Assembly (NCBI GenBank): GCA_945639195.1
Contig: CALZEE010000013.1
Location: forward strand, 1 to 48,045
DNA: 48,045 nucleotides
Origin: an uncultured Ignatzschineria sp.
GTDB lineage: Bacteria > Pseudomonadota > Gammaproteobacteria > Cardiobacteriales > Wohlfahrtiimonadaceae
Direction: 5' to 3'
The translations under genes were made by a program, and so were the position numbers. Every line of letters starts with the position of its first letter. The first letter of the stretch is position 1. Under the pieces are notes generated by a model that searched no databases, had not been told where the DNA came from, and saw nothing but the letters and a program-made list of their open reading frames with translations. Of this stretch, positions 36,302 to 45,063 are shown one piece after another.

Positions 36302-36338
36302 AGAAAGGTTGATAGTTATATCAACCTTTCTTTTTTTA
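36302..36338 (+). terminator. Terminator after ppiD
   Basis: AGAAAGGTTGA (36302-36312) pairs perfectly with TCAACCTTTCT (36321-36331), followed by seven T. murB begins about 43 bp later, so it needs its own promoter or read-through. Confidence 0.9.
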
Positions 36339-36380
36339 AAAGATCTGAATTTAAGAAAACTCATTAACAGGTAGATGTAG

Positions 36381-37388
36381 ATGATGAACATCGTAGAAAA
36401 CCAATCATTGAAGGCATTTAATACATTTGGTGTCGATATTAATAGTCGTTACTTTTTTGAATTGAGAGAGGTATCACAGCTAAGTGATATTGCGCAGTTG
36501 CCTAAGCCTCACTTATTTTTAGGGGGTGGGAGTAATATTCTTTTTACAAAAGATTATCCTGGGACAGTTATTTTAAATAGATTGCAGGGGATTACGATTT
36601 TAGAAGAGACGGCTGAGAGTGTTCTGGTGAAGGCGATGGGCGGTGAGAATTGGCATTTATTTGTCGCGAGATTAAATGAAGTCGGTTTTCATGGGATGGA
36701 GTATCTGGCATTAATTCCTGGAACTGTCGGCGCAGCACCGGTGCAAAATATTGGCGCTTATGGGGCGGAGGTAGCACAGTTTATTCGTGAGGTCGAAGTA
36801 TTTGATTGTGAAGAAGGTAGACTTCGGGTATTAACGAATGAGGAGTGTGACTTTTCTTATCGCGATAGTATTTTTAAGCAAAACCGAGGGCGATATTTTA
36901 TTATTTCTGTCACCTTTGAGCTTTTGAAAGATGCGGTGCCTAACGTGACTTATAGTGCGCTTAAAGCTTATCTTGAAACGGAAGAGAAACAGACGCCACT
37001 GACTATGCGAGATCTATTTCTGGCGGTGATCGCTGTAAGATCTAGTAAGTTACCTGATCCTAAAGTTATTGGTAATGGCGGTAGTTTCTTTAAAAATCCG
37101 GTAGTAGAGAAAGCGCAAGCGATGTCGCTTTTAGAGAAGATTCCTAATCTTGTAATGTATCCTCAGCCTGATAATCAGGTAAAGTTGGCAGCGGGTCAGC
37201 TAATAGAATTGGCGGGCTTCAAAGGGGCATATGATGAGCGAGTGGGGATGTATAAGAGTCAGGCGCTTGTGCTGGTAAACTTGGGCGGAGCAACCGGTCA
37301 GGAACTTTGGAAACACGCGCTTAAGGTTCAGAAAGGGGTTGAAAGTTTGTTTTCGATAAGCCTTGAGCCAGAGCCGTTAATATTGTAG
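36381..37388 (+). CDS. murB: UDP-N-acetylenolpyruvoylglucosamine reductase
   Basis: The 335-residue product is a type I MurB. FAD-binding PHLFLGGGSNILFT lies near residue 45, IPGTVGAAPVQNIGAYGAEV near 112, CDFSYRDSIFK near 154, and the catalytic Ser in GNGGSFFKNPVV near 231. The C-terminal LAGQLIELAGFKG and a final Glu-rich end fit as well. It makes UDP-MurNAc for peptidoglycan. Start may be ATG 36381 or 36384. Confidence 0.97.
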   Translation: MMNIVENQSLKAFNTFGVDINSRYFFELREVSQLSDIAQLPKPHLFLGGGSNILFTKDYPGTVILNRLQGITILEETAESVLVKAMGGENWHLFVARLNEVGFHGMEYLALIPGTVGAAPVQNIGAYGAEVAQFIREVEVFDCEEGRLRVLTNEECDFSYRDSIFKQNRGRYFIISVTFELLKDAVPNVTYSALKAYLETEEKQTPLTMRDLFLAVIAVRSSKLPDPKVIGNGGSFFKNPVVEKAQAMSLLEKIPNLVMYPQPDNQVKLAAGQLIELAGFKGAYDERVGMYKSQALVLVNLGGATGQELWKHALKVQKGVESLFSISLEPEPLIL

Positions 37389-37446
37389 TTTGTGGTGTGC
37401 TTTGATGTATAATCCCTCTATTCATTGGTTAATAATAGGATTTAAA

Positions 37447-38058
37447 ATGAAATTTAATTTTAAAAAAATCATGATGTTCGGTTTTTTTGTAGCGATGATG
37501 TCTCTGTTTCAGTCTGCAAATGCGCAGGAAGATCCTGTGAGCGTGATCAAAAACACCTCTGATCAACTCTTTAAAACATTGAAAGAGCAAAAAACAGAGC
37601 TGACTCGTAATCCCGGTAAAGTGTACGGTATTGTTGAGAAAATTCTTGTTCCTCGTTTTGATTTTGGCACGATCTCGCAATGGGTTATGGGGCGAGCGTG
37701 GCGTGATGCGACCGCTATGCAACGTGAAGAGTTTACAAATGAATTTAAAAAGCTCTTAATTAACTCTTACGCAGGCGTGTTACTCGACTATACAGATGAG
37801 GCTTTAAATGTCTTACCGTTACCACCTAACGCAGCTAAAGGGGATGAAGTTACGGTTCGTTCTGAGATTATCTCGAAAGATAGACCGCCTGTTGCCATTA
37901 ACTATTCTATGATCAAAACAGGGAATCGTTGGATGGTGTACGATGTGTCGGTTGAAGGTATTAGTATTGTTGCAAACTACCGCTCTGAAATAAGAGAGTT
38001 GGTTTCACGTAGTGGTATTGATGGAATGATCAATACGTTAAAACGAAAAAATAAGTAG
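37447..38058 (+). CDS. mlaC: Phospholipid transport periplasmic protein MlaC
   Basis: ATG 37447 (after AGGATTTAAA) gives a 203-residue precursor with a clear signal peptide ending SANA-QE; earlier in-frame starts would bury the signal. The mature part has the Tol-Tgt2/MlaC features: ILVPRFDFGTISQWVMGRAWRDAT, EFKKLLINSYAGVLLDY, VTVRSEII and W-M-VYDVSVEGISIVANYRSE. It shuttles phospholipids between the outer-membrane MlaA complex and inner-membrane MlaFEDB. The mlaFED genes normally found just before it are absent here. Confidence 0.93.
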   Translation: MKFNFKKIMMFGFFVAMMSLFQSANAQEDPVSVIKNTSDQLFKTLKEQKTELTRNPGKVYGIVEKILVPRFDFGTISQWVMGRAWRDATAMQREEFTNEFKKLLINSYAGVLLDYTDEALNVLPLPPNAAKGDEVTVRSEIISKDRPPVAINYSMIKTGNRWMVYDVSVEGISIVANYRSEIRELVSRSGIDGMINTLKRKNK

Positions 38059-38096
38059 AAAATAGATTGTATTAATTGATGTTATATCTTTATGAG

Positions 38097-38127
38097 CGCC
38101 CAATGAATCAAAAGCATTCATTGGGCG
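38097..38127 (+). repeat. Perfect 12-bp hairpin between mlaC and mlaB
   Basis: CGCCCAATGAAT (38097-38108) pairs with ATTCATTGGGCG (38116-38127) around a 7-base loop. It lacks a T-run, so read-through into mlaB is plausible; it may mark an mRNA processing or partial stop site. Confidence 0.65.
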
Positions 38128-38192
38128 TTCATGATAAGTGGTTAATAGGATCTTCGGCAGCGTTCGCTGTATGATTAAAATAGGGTAGGGCT

Positions 38193-38480
38193 ATGCAAAA
38201 ATATCAATGTGTCAATATCGATGAGGGCAATGGAATTTATCAATTGCAGGGCGTTTTTGATAAGTTTACGATCCCGCAGCAATGGAAAGAGATTCAAGAA
38301 CTCTTTAAATCAGTAGCGCCTAAGGTAATTGACTTGGCGGGTGTTGAGTCATCAGATAGTGCTTTGATTGCGCTTTTAGTAGAGATAAAGCGAGAATATA
38401 GTGTTATTTCAATCATTAACGCCCCTGAAAATCTTGTGCAGCTTCTCGATCTTTATCAGGTAAAAACACTTCTTTTCTAA
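38193..38480 (+). CDS. mlaB: STAS-domain protein MlaB
   Basis: The 95-residue product is a single STAS domain with GNGIYQLQGVFDKFTIPQQW, VIDLAGVESSDSALIALLVE and a C-terminal QVKTLLF. The DSALIALL stretch with the phospho-acceptor-like Ser matches MlaB, the small regulator bound to the MlaF ATPase. It lies 134 bp after mlaC with a hairpin in between, and mlaFED are not adjacent. Confidence 0.88.
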   Translation: MQKYQCVNIDEGNGIYQLQGVFDKFTIPQQWKEIQELFKSVAPKVIDLAGVESSDSALIALLVEIKREYSVISIINAPENLVQLLDLYQVKTLLF

Positions 38481-38549
38481 AGAGTGTATAATTAATAATC
38501 TACCGGTTGACTCTGGTGGATTAGAAGCTATAATACATATCTTCACTTA

Positions 38550-38625
<76 letters not shown>

Positions 38626-38631
38626 AATATA

Positions 38632-38705
38632 GGCTGGATAGCAAAATGGTTATGCAGCGGATTGCAAATCCGTAGACGCCAGTTCGATTCTGGCTCCAGC
38701 CTCCA
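38632..38705 (+). tRNA. tRNA-Cys (anticodon GCA)
   Basis: A 74-base cloverleaf with acceptor GGCTGGA/TCCAGCC, anticodon loop ATTGCAAAT, T-arm CCAGTTCGATTCTGG and an encoded CCA. It starts six bases after tRNA-Gly, so both are in one transcript. Confidence 0.97.
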
Positions 38706-38712
38706 AATTTAT

Positions 38713-38833
38713 GGCCCGTTCTATGGTGGTCTGTATTGGTTTCCTAACAATGAACTATTGTAAACCGTGTCAGGTCCGGAAGGAAGCAGCACTAGCAAGA
38801 AACTCATGTGTTATGGGTCGGCTAATACGGGCC
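38713..38833 (+). ncRNA. ffs: Signal recognition particle 4.5S RNA
   Basis: The conserved tip GTGTCAGGTCCGGAAGGAAG, followed by CAGCACTA, lies at 38767-38794. The ends GGCCCG (38713-38718) and CGGGCC (38828-38833) pair to close a long hairpin. Length of about 121 bases fits a small bacterial SRP RNA, which binds Ffh. It sits just before dnaX, a common bacterial arrangement. Confidence 0.96.
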
Positions 38834-38866
38834 ATCTCCATATTATCCAAATAAGTGATGGCATAG

Positions 38867-40927
38867 ATGACTCAACAAGTTCTCGCACTTAAATGGCGAC
38901 CTCGAACCTTTAACGAAGTCATTGGTCAGCCTCACGTGGTTCAAGCTCTCTCCAATGGTTTAGATAATAATAGATTGCATCATGCATTTCTATTTACTGG
39001 AACGAGAGGCGTTGGTAAAACGACACTCGCAAGAATCTTTGCAAAATCTCTCAATTGTGAAAAAGGCGTATCATCAAATCCCTGTGGGGAATGTTCTATC
39101 TGTAAAGAAGTTGATGAAGGCCGTTTTGTTGATCTTATCGAGATCGATGCGGCATCGCGCACGCGTGTTGAAGATACTCGCGAGATTTTAGATAATGTCC
39201 AATACGCACCTACCCGTGGTCGCTATAAAATATACCTCATAGATGAAGTTCATATGCTCTCTAATAGTAGCTTTAATGCGTTACTAAAAACATTAGAAGA
39301 GCCGCCTAGTCATGTGAAATTTTTATTGGCAACGACGGATCCTCAAAAGCTTCCTGTGACAGTTTTGTCACGTTGTTTACGTTTTCAATTAAAGCGGATT
39401 CAAGATCAAGAGATCTGTGGGCAGCTTGAGAAAATATTGACTAACGAAGCGATCGCTTTTGATATAGAGGCCTTGAAGTTGATTGCTAAAGCGGGAGATG
39501 GAAGTATGCGTGATGCACTTTCACTCTTAGATCAAGCTATCGCTTATGGTGGGCAGAGCGTTCAGTATCAATCTACGCATGAGATGCTAGGATTGATTGA
39601 TACACAATATTTAGCAAAAGTACTAGAAGCGCTCGCCACAAAAGAGAGTGCACCCCTTTTAGCAGCCTTAGAGATGTTGAAGGCGAATGGCCTCGACTAT
39701 TATCGTTTCTTGGAAGATCTTATTGATGCATTCCATCTATTAACGCTTATTCAGTTAGCGCCGGAGCTTGGCGAAGCTGAATCCGATGAGATGCGAGCAA
39801 TGGCATTGAAATTTAGTGCTGAAGATCTTCAGCTCTTCTATCAGGTTGCATTGAATGGGCGTAAAGACCTCCAGAATCATCCTAATAGTGAAGTCGGTTT
39901 TGAAATGACATTGCTACGTATGATTCTCTTTGCACCGACTGCGCCGGTAGGTATTGCACCTGCATCCGGTCAAAAAAAAAGTCAATTAATCCCTGATCCT
40001 TCTTTAGTTTCGGTAACGTCAGCAGATGTTGCTGTTAAAGCGGGAAATTCAGATGAGCTACCTGCTGCTATAGAGGTATTAGATAAAGCTGATGTGACGA
40101 GCACAATGCCGGCATCTTTAGTGGAAGAGATTGATCTGCCTTGGGATGATGAGGTTCTTGCGGATGAAGCGACTCATATCCCTCAGAATGACCAGCATAA
40201 TAATGTTAGTGCAATTGCAGCCGCAACTGTGAGTGCAGATGATGCAGAAATGATCGCACCGGATGCTGAGATTGTAGAAGATACGGATAAAATTCCCGCA
40301 TCACTTGAAATGCCGGAGATAAGTCCGCACATTATTGAATCTGAAGACAGCTATAATAATGCTTCAATGGATCATGGTTATATTGTTGAAGCAGGTAATA
40401 GGGAAGCGCCGACTTTTGATATTCAAGAGATGGTTGGTGAAAATGATGCAACAAGTGATGTTGATCATCAGGTAGATCTGGTTCCTAAAGCGGATCAAGA
40501 GACTGCATCTACTGCATCTACTGCTGATTTATTAAATAATAATGAGCAGTGGCTATCGTTAGTGTCAAGTCTCTCTTTAGAGAGTGTTCTTTCAGGAATT
40601 GCCCATAGCTTAGTCTTTAAGAATTTTGATGGTATCAATCTTATTTTAGAAAGACCACTATCTGTTAAGGATTTTCGTGTTGATGAGGCGGAAATGCGTC
40701 TGGCAATGGCGATTTCGATGAAGCTTGGTATAACAGTGGCTTGTCGTATTGAATATGTGGAAGAAACGCATGATGAAAATCTTCATGAGCGGACAGAAAG
40801 GCTCGATGATGAACGTTATCAAAAGGCTTTAGATGCATTTGAACAAGATGAAGTTGTGAAGTATTTGCGAAGTGAATATCACGCAACTTTATTGGATAGA
40901 ACCTTAAAACCCCTCGATGATGAGTAA
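38867..40927 (+). CDS. dnaX: DNA polymerase III tau/gamma subunit
   Basis: The 686-residue protein has the clamp-loader AAA+ core: P-loop GTRGVGKTT at 45-53, zinc Cys64, 73, 76 and 79, YLIDEVHML near 124 and LSRC near 166. The collar domain follows. Residues after about 375 form the tau-specific part: an acidic, low-complexity linker and a C-terminal domain near 550-686. A run of nine A at 39972-39980 (codons 369-372) falls at the collar/linker boundary. Slippage there would give a gamma-like short form, since the -1 frame stops at 39994 and the +1 frame also stops quickly. Confidence 0.97.
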   Translation: MTQQVLALKWRPRTFNEVIGQPHVVQALSNGLDNNRLHHAFLFTGTRGVGKTTLARIFAKSLNCEKGVSSNPCGECSICKEVDEGRFVDLIEIDAASRTRVEDTREILDNVQYAPTRGRYKIYLIDEVHMLSNSSFNALLKTLEEPPSHVKFLLATTDPQKLPVTVLSRCLRFQLKRIQDQEICGQLEKILTNEAIAFDIEALKLIAKAGDGSMRDALSLLDQAIAYGGQSVQYQSTHEMLGLIDTQYLAKVLEALATKESAPLLAALEMLKANGLDYYRFLEDLIDAFHLLTLIQLAPELGEAESDEMRAMALKFSAEDLQLFYQVALNGRKDLQNHPNSEVGFEMTLLRMILFAPTAPVGIAPASGQKKSQLIPDPSLVSVTSADVAVKAGNSDELPAAIEVLDKADVTSTMPASLVEEIDLPWDDEVLADEATHIPQNDQHNNVSAIAAATVSADDAEMIAPDAEIVEDTDKIPASLEMPEISPHIIESEDSYNNASMDHGYIVEAGNREAPTFDIQEMVGENDATSDVDHQVDLVPKADQETASTASTADLLNNNEQWLSLVSSLSLESVLSGIAHSLVFKNFDGINLILERPLSVKDFRVDEAEMRLAMAISMKLGITVACRIEYVEETHDENLHERTERLDDERYQKALDAFEQDEVVKYLRSEYHATLLDRTLKPLDDE
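39972..39980 (+). promoter_or_regulatory. Nine-A slippery run in dnaX
   Basis: In zero frame it reads CAA AAA AAA AGT (Gln-Lys-Lys-Ser). In -1 frame it gives Lys-Ser-Ile-Asn-Pro-stop (TGA at 39994-39996), for a product of about 376 residues. In E. coli ribosomal frameshifting, and in Thermus transcriptional slippage on a run of nine A, make gamma from dnaX at this point. Confidence 0.6.
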
Positions 40928-41057
40928 GATTTTAGACGGTAATATTTTGCTAGTGAGAATTAATCATCGATTCAATCGAGAACGTTTAATTTAGTAGGGC
41001 TTCTGGTATATTAGGAAGCGAAAATAAATATTTATATTGAAAGAATAAGGAGACCTT

Positions 41058-41387
41058 ATGTTTAAAGGTGGAATCGCAGGCATGATGCAAAAAGCACAAC
41101 GCATGCAAAAAGAGATGGAAAAAGCACAAGAAGCATTGGCTGATGTTGTTGTAACAGGTGAATCTGGTGCTGGGCTTGTAAAAATTGAAATGAGCTGCCG
41201 TCATGTTGTTCGTGCAATTCGTATTGATGACTCTTTAATGTCAGATGACAAAGAGATGCTAGAAGATCTTTTAGGTGCAGCATTCAATGACGCATTAGCA
41301 AAAGTTGAAAAAACATCTTCAGAGAGCATGGCTGAAGTGACAGGTGGTTTAGGCCTTCCTGCAGGAATGAAGATTCCTGGATTTTAA
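41058..41387 (+). CDS. ybaB: Nucleoid-associated protein YbaB/EbfC
   Basis: The 109-residue product has the family pattern MFKGGIAGMMQKAQRMQKEM, VVVTGESGAGLVKIEM, MLEDLLGAAFNDAL and the C-terminal GGLGLPAGMKIPGF. It binds DNA as a dimer and is usually encoded between dnaX and recR, as here. A strong AAGGAG precedes the start. Confidence 0.97.
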   Translation: MFKGGIAGMMQKAQRMQKEMEKAQEALADVVVTGESGAGLVKIEMSCRHVVRAIRIDDSLMSDDKEMLEDLLGAAFNDALAKVEKTSSESMAEVTGGLGLPAGMKIPGF

Positions 41388-41402
41388 GTAAGGGGTATTG
41401 AA

Positions 41403-41996
41403 GTGTATCCAAAGTCATTACAAAATGTCATTGAAGCGTTAAGTGTTCTGCCCGGGGTGGGTCAAAAGACGGCATTAAGAATGGCGCTCTATCTATTAGA
41501 GCGTAATCAGAGAGGCGCTGAAAAAATCAGTAGTACGCTCTCTTATGCACTTGAGACGATTCAAAAATGCTCACAATGCCGAAATTTAACAGATGATGAT
41601 ATCTGTAATGATTGTTTGGATATGCGTCGCGATGATTCTCTGCTCTGTATTGTTGAGAATCCCGTTGATGTCTTTGCATTGAGTCAGAATGTGGAGTACA
41701 AAGGGCGTTATTTTGTGCTCTTTGGTCGGCTTTCACCGCTGGATGGAATTGGTCCTTCTGAGCTCGGGCTAGATCTTTTAGAATCTCGTTTTGCAGCAGG
41801 AGAGATTAAAGAGATTATTTTAGCGACCAACTCAACCGTAGAAGGCGAAGCGACAGCACATTATATTTCTGAGATCGCAAAGCAGTATGAGATAGAGGTG
41901 AGTCGAATTGCGCATGGCGTTCCTTTAGGGGGCGAGCTTGAGTATCTTGACGGTGGTACGCTTTCTCATGCCTTTGCAGCTCGTAAGCATTATTAG
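41403..41996 (+). CDS. recR: Recombination mediator RecR
   Basis: The 197-residue product starts at GTG 41403 after AAGGGG. It has the helix-hairpin-helix [20 protein letters not shown] at 14-33 and the zinc finger C56-x2-C59...C68-x2-C71. A Toprim domain ([31 protein letters not shown]) and [20 protein letters not shown] follow. With RecF/RecO it loads RecA on gaps. Fifteen bases after ybaB. Confidence 0.98.
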   Translation: MYPKSLQNVIEALSVLPGVGQKTALRMALYLLERNQRGAEKISSTLSYALETIQKCSQCRNLTDDDICNDCLDMRRDDSLLCIVENPVDVFALSQNVEYKGRYFVLFGRLSPLDGIGPSELGLDLLESRFAAGEIKEIILATNSTVEGEATAHYISEIAKQYEIEVSRIAHGVPLGGELEYLDGGTLSHAFAARKHY

Positions 41997-42004
41997 GGGG
42001 TTGT

Positions 42005-42346
42005 ATGAGTACAATTTTTACGAAAATTATTGCGAAAGAAATTCCTGCGAAAATCGTCTATGAAGATGCGGATGTCTTAGCGTTTGAAGATATTTCACCG
42101 CAAGCGCCGGTTCATATTTTGATTATTCCTAAAAAAGAGATTCAAACATTGAATGATCTTCAAGAAGAAGATGCTTTATTGATGGGAAAACTCTTCTTGG
42201 TCGCGAAAAAAATTGCCAAAGAGCAAGGTTTTGCAGAACAAGGATATCGCACGGTGTTTAACTGTAATGAAGATGGTGGGCAAACAGTCAATCATATTCA
42301 TTTGCACCTACTTGCTGGCAGAAGCTTAACTTGGCCTCCAGGCTAG
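42005..42346 (+). CDS. hinT: HIT-family nucleotide hydrolase (HinT-like)
   Basis: The 113-residue product has the histidine triad [10 protein letters not shown] near the C-terminus, [19 protein letters not shown] at the start and [10 protein letters not shown] in the middle. This is the HinT/PKCI branch, which cleaves purine nucleotide phosphoramidates. It starts 8 bp after recR, so it shares the dnaX-ybaB-recR transcript. Confidence 0.95.
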   Translation: MSTIFTKIIAKEIPAKIVYEDADVLAFEDISPQAPVHILIIPKKEIQTLNDLQEEDALLMGKLFLVAKKIAKEQGFAEQGYRTVFNCNEDGGQTVNHIHLHLLAGRSLTWPPG

Positions 42347-42389
42347 GTAACCACTTTCTTTAAAATGGTGCGCGCACTGTCAATAGATA

Positions 42390-42426
42390 AAGGCCTCCTT
42401 CAGATTATTTGAAGGGGGCTTTTTGT
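42390..42426 (+). terminator. Terminator after the dnaX-ybaB-recR-hinT cluster
   Basis: An imperfect stem CCTCCTTCA...TGAAGGGGG with TTTTTGTTG after it, about 45 bp past the hinT stop. Confidence 0.75.
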
Positions 42427-42761
42427 TGGGGTAACGGTGGATTTTGGGTATAAATGAGCGTATGGATGCTTATAAATTCTTGGTGGGTGAAGAGATGAAA
42501 TCAATATGTTAATGGATATAATAAAGCATAAGTTATACCATTATAGTATTTTATTATCAGGCTGATAAATATCATAAATAATGATTTTAAAAGCAAAGAA
42601 AAGCGCGTCTTGCAACTGAAAAGTATGAGGAATTGATCTGTGTAAGGTACTCATCAAGAAGTACGAATAACGATATTCAAATGTCATTTTATTGCCTATC
42701 ATTCTTAGAGAAGGGAGTAATAATCCCGCTGTTTAATAGAGACAAGGAAGGAGTCTTTAAG
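42427..42761. other. Intergenic region upstream of cytochrome c peroxidase
   Basis: About 335 AT-rich bases without a supported gene; a 43-codon in-frame extension of the peroxidase exists but would precede its signal peptide. An inverted repeat ATCAT-AAATA-ATGAT lies at 42571-42585 and might be a weak Fur-like or other regulator site. No clear FNR site. Confidence 0.45.
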
Positions 42762-43799
42762 ATGACAATAATGAAACGCAGAAAAACACAATTTTCGTTG
42801 GGGCTGTTGAGTGTTGCGATGTTTGCAGGGATCGCTTTTGGTCAGTCCGATAATAATGGATCGGTCAGACAAGAGCCGATTATTCCTTTAATTCAAGAAG
42901 TAACAGTAGATGCGCAAAAGGCAGAGTTAGGTAAGAAATTATGGTTTGATCCTCGATTATCAAAATCAGGTTTTATCTCTTGTAACTCATGCCACAATTT
43001 AAGCATGGGAGGATCTGATAACCTTCCGACCTCGATAGGTCATCAATGGCAAGAAGGTCCTATTAATTCTCCGACGGTTTTAAACTCAAGTTTGAACTTT
43101 GTTCAATTCTGGGATGGAAGAGCAGCGGATCTTAAAGAGCAAGCTGCAGGACCTATTGCGAACCCTAAAGAGATGGCATCAGATCATGATTTAGTGGTCA
43201 ATGTGATCGCTTCTATTCCTGGTTATGTGAGCGAATTTACGGAAGTATATGGTGATAGTGATGTGAATATTGATCGAATTACTGATGCGATAGCGGTATT
43301 TGAAGAGACATTAATTACGCCAAATTCGCGTTTTGATCAATGGCTTCGAGGAAATGATGATGCAATTACCGTAACTGAAAAAGAAGGGTATGAACTCTTT
43401 AAGAATAGCGGATGTGTTGCGTGTCACTATGGTGAAGGAATTGGTGGATCAAGCTTCCAAAAAATGGGGTTGTTAGAAGAATATAAAACTGAGAATCTTG
43501 CAAAAGGTTTAGCAGATTTTACAGGGAAAGATTCAGATAACATGTTCTTTAAAGTGCCAACACTCCGTAATGTCGTCTTAACTTACCCATATTTCCATGA
43601 TGGGCAGGTTAATACCTTAGAAGAGGCGACGCAAATTATGGGTAAATTGCAGTTGGGACGCCATTTCACACCGGAAGAAGTTGAAAAAATTGTCGCGTTC
43701 TACGGTACGTTAACAGGCGATCAACCACAATTGATGATGCCTATATTACCGGCATCTAATAACAATACACCACTGCCAAAGCCATTTAGCCAAGAGTAG
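42762..43799 (+). CDS. ccpA: Di-haem cytochrome c peroxidase
   Basis: ATG 42762 follows AAGGAG and gives a 345-residue precursor with signal peptide (KRRKTQFSLGLLSVAMFAGIAFG). Two haem motifs are visible, C74-N-S-C-H78 (low-potential, peroxidatic) and C218-V-A-C-H222 (electron-transferring). The MauG/CcpA pattern QFWDGRAADLKEQAAGPI and FKVPTLRNVVLTYPYFHDGQ is also present. It reduces H2O2 in the periplasm with electrons from soluble cytochrome c, downstream of the bc1 complex also encoded here. Confidence 0.96.
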   Translation: MTIMKRRKTQFSLGLLSVAMFAGIAFGQSDNNGSVRQEPIIPLIQEVTVDAQKAELGKKLWFDPRLSKSGFISCNSCHNLSMGGSDNLPTSIGHQWQEGPINSPTVLNSSLNFVQFWDGRAADLKEQAAGPIANPKEMASDHDLVVNVIASIPGYVSEFTEVYGDSDVNIDRITDAIAVFEETLITPNSRFDQWLRGNDDAITVTEKEGYELFKNSGCVACHYGEGIGGSSFQKMGLLEEYKTENLAKGLADFTGKDSDNMFFKVPTLRNVVLTYPYFHDGQVNTLEEATQIMGKLQLGRHFTPEEVEKIVAFYGTLTGDQPQLMMPILPASNNNTPLPKPFSQE

Positions 43800-43878
43800 G
43801 TTAATGGGATAATGGGAATAGATGAATGAGTTGCCGAGTGTTGAAAGGTGGCGGGATCTGATTTCTTTGGTAGCAAAA

Positions 43879-43912
43879 GAAAGGCCTTCTGATATTAGAA
43901 GGCCTTTTTCTA
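43879..43912. terminator. Bidirectional terminator between peroxidase and CDF genes
   Basis: AAAGGCCTTCT (43880-43890) pairs with AGAAGGCCTTT (43897-43907), with T-rich ends on the + strand and A-rich ends giving U on the other. Confidence 0.85.
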
Positions 43913-43999
43913 TGGTCTTTGTCTAAATGGACGTTGTCCTGATTTAGGAGTATCCATATTCATGTTAAGAACTAATATTCTTTAATCCTCGTTGTAAGA

Positions 44000-45043
44000 T
44001 TAAGGATTCGGAGCAGCTTCAATTTGACGAAGTTTTTGATCTGCGAGATCTTTAATACTATGGCGTTGATCTTCAGCAATAAGCTCTGCGGTCCATTCTA
44101 CGCGATCGATGAATTTAAACTGTCGCTGTGCACATTCTTTTAAGGGGCAAATTTCACAAGAGAAAGGTTTACAGTCATCCGTATGAATATACATCTCATG
44201 ACGCTCTCCAAATTTTTGTACGAGTACGTCTTTCATCTTATCGAGTTCTTCATGGGCTTTTCGTAAATCCAGATACCATGGAAGAGTTAGGTGGGCATCA
44301 AGATGAACGTGATTGCCATATTTAATAAATCTTACTTTATGAAGATCTACCCAGTAGGGTGAGCGATTTTCATTAATGACTTCTACAAATTCCTCGATTA
44401 AATCCTCATCCACTTCATCCATAATGCCGGCAATTGATTCACGCATGATCTTCACACCAGAATGAATGATGATACAACCAAAGAGAAGCGCGATGGCGGC
44501 ATCAAGCCAGTGCCAACCAGTAATCCAAACAAGAATTAAGCCGAGAATGATCCCCACTGTCGAATAGGTATCTGAATGTAAGTGTTTGCCGCCAGCAATA
44601 AGCGGAAGGACATTGTATTTTTTGCCTCGCTGTATCGCCATGAAGCCGACAACATAGTTAATGATTGCGGTAATAGCGATTAGTACAAGGCCCGAGCCAA
44701 GACTTGTTAAGCTACTATCTTGGTCTATTAAACGTTTAATACCTTCATAGATAATGATAATGCCGGCAACAAGGATTAAGGTTCCTTCAACACTGGCTGA
44801 GATAAACTCAATTTTACCGTGACCATGCGGATGGTTTCGGTCTTTGGGTTTGGCGGAGAGATAGAGGCTAAATAAGGTAAATGCACCTGCCAACATATTA
44901 GTAATGCTCTCTAATGCGTCCGTTAAAATAGCGACTGATGATGTGATATACCACGCTACGAACTTCATTAGGAAGAGGAGAATCGCAACGAGTAGAATAA
45001 CTTTTTGGAAGTTATAGTTCGCGCGATCTTCTGTGTTCATCAT
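44000..45043 (-). CDS. Cation diffusion facilitator family transporter
   Basis: The 347-residue product has six membrane helices, HPHGHGK at 71-77 after TM3, HLHSD at 154-158 in TM5 (the HxxxD metal pair), and a cytoplasmic ferredoxin-like domain. The TM2 pair that is H/DxxxD in known Zn or Fe/Mn exporters is Glu45...Asn49 here (TDALESITN). A C-terminal Cys cluster CKPFSCEICPLKEC is an uncommon addition that may bind metal. Substrate is uncertain. It shares a strand with, and lies 20 bp downstream of, the GNAT gene. Confidence 0.9.
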   Translation of the reverse strand: MMNTEDRANYNFQKVILLVAILLFLMKFVAWYITSSVAILTDALESITNMLAGAFTLFSLYLSAKPKDRNHPHGHGKIEFISASVEGTLILVAGIIIIYEGIKRLIDQDSSLTSLGSGLVLIAITAIINYVVGFMAIQRGKKYNVLPLIAGGKHLHSDTYSTVGIILGLILVWITGWHWLDAAIALLFGCIIIHSGVKIMRESIAGIMDEVDEDLIEEFVEVINENRSPYWVDLHKVRFIKYGNHVHLDAHLTLPWYLDLRKAHEELDKMKDVLVQKFGERHEMYIHTDDCKPFSCEICPLKECAQRQFKFIDRVEWTAELIAEDQRHSIKDLADQKLRQIEAAPNP

Positions 45044-45063
45044 GTGAAAACTCCTGTAATAAT

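Noticed and set aside
42633..42761. Extended N-terminus of the cytochrome c peroxidase
   Set aside because: The upstream 43 codons would lie before the signal peptide; the ribosome site at 42746-42751 fixes the start at 42762.
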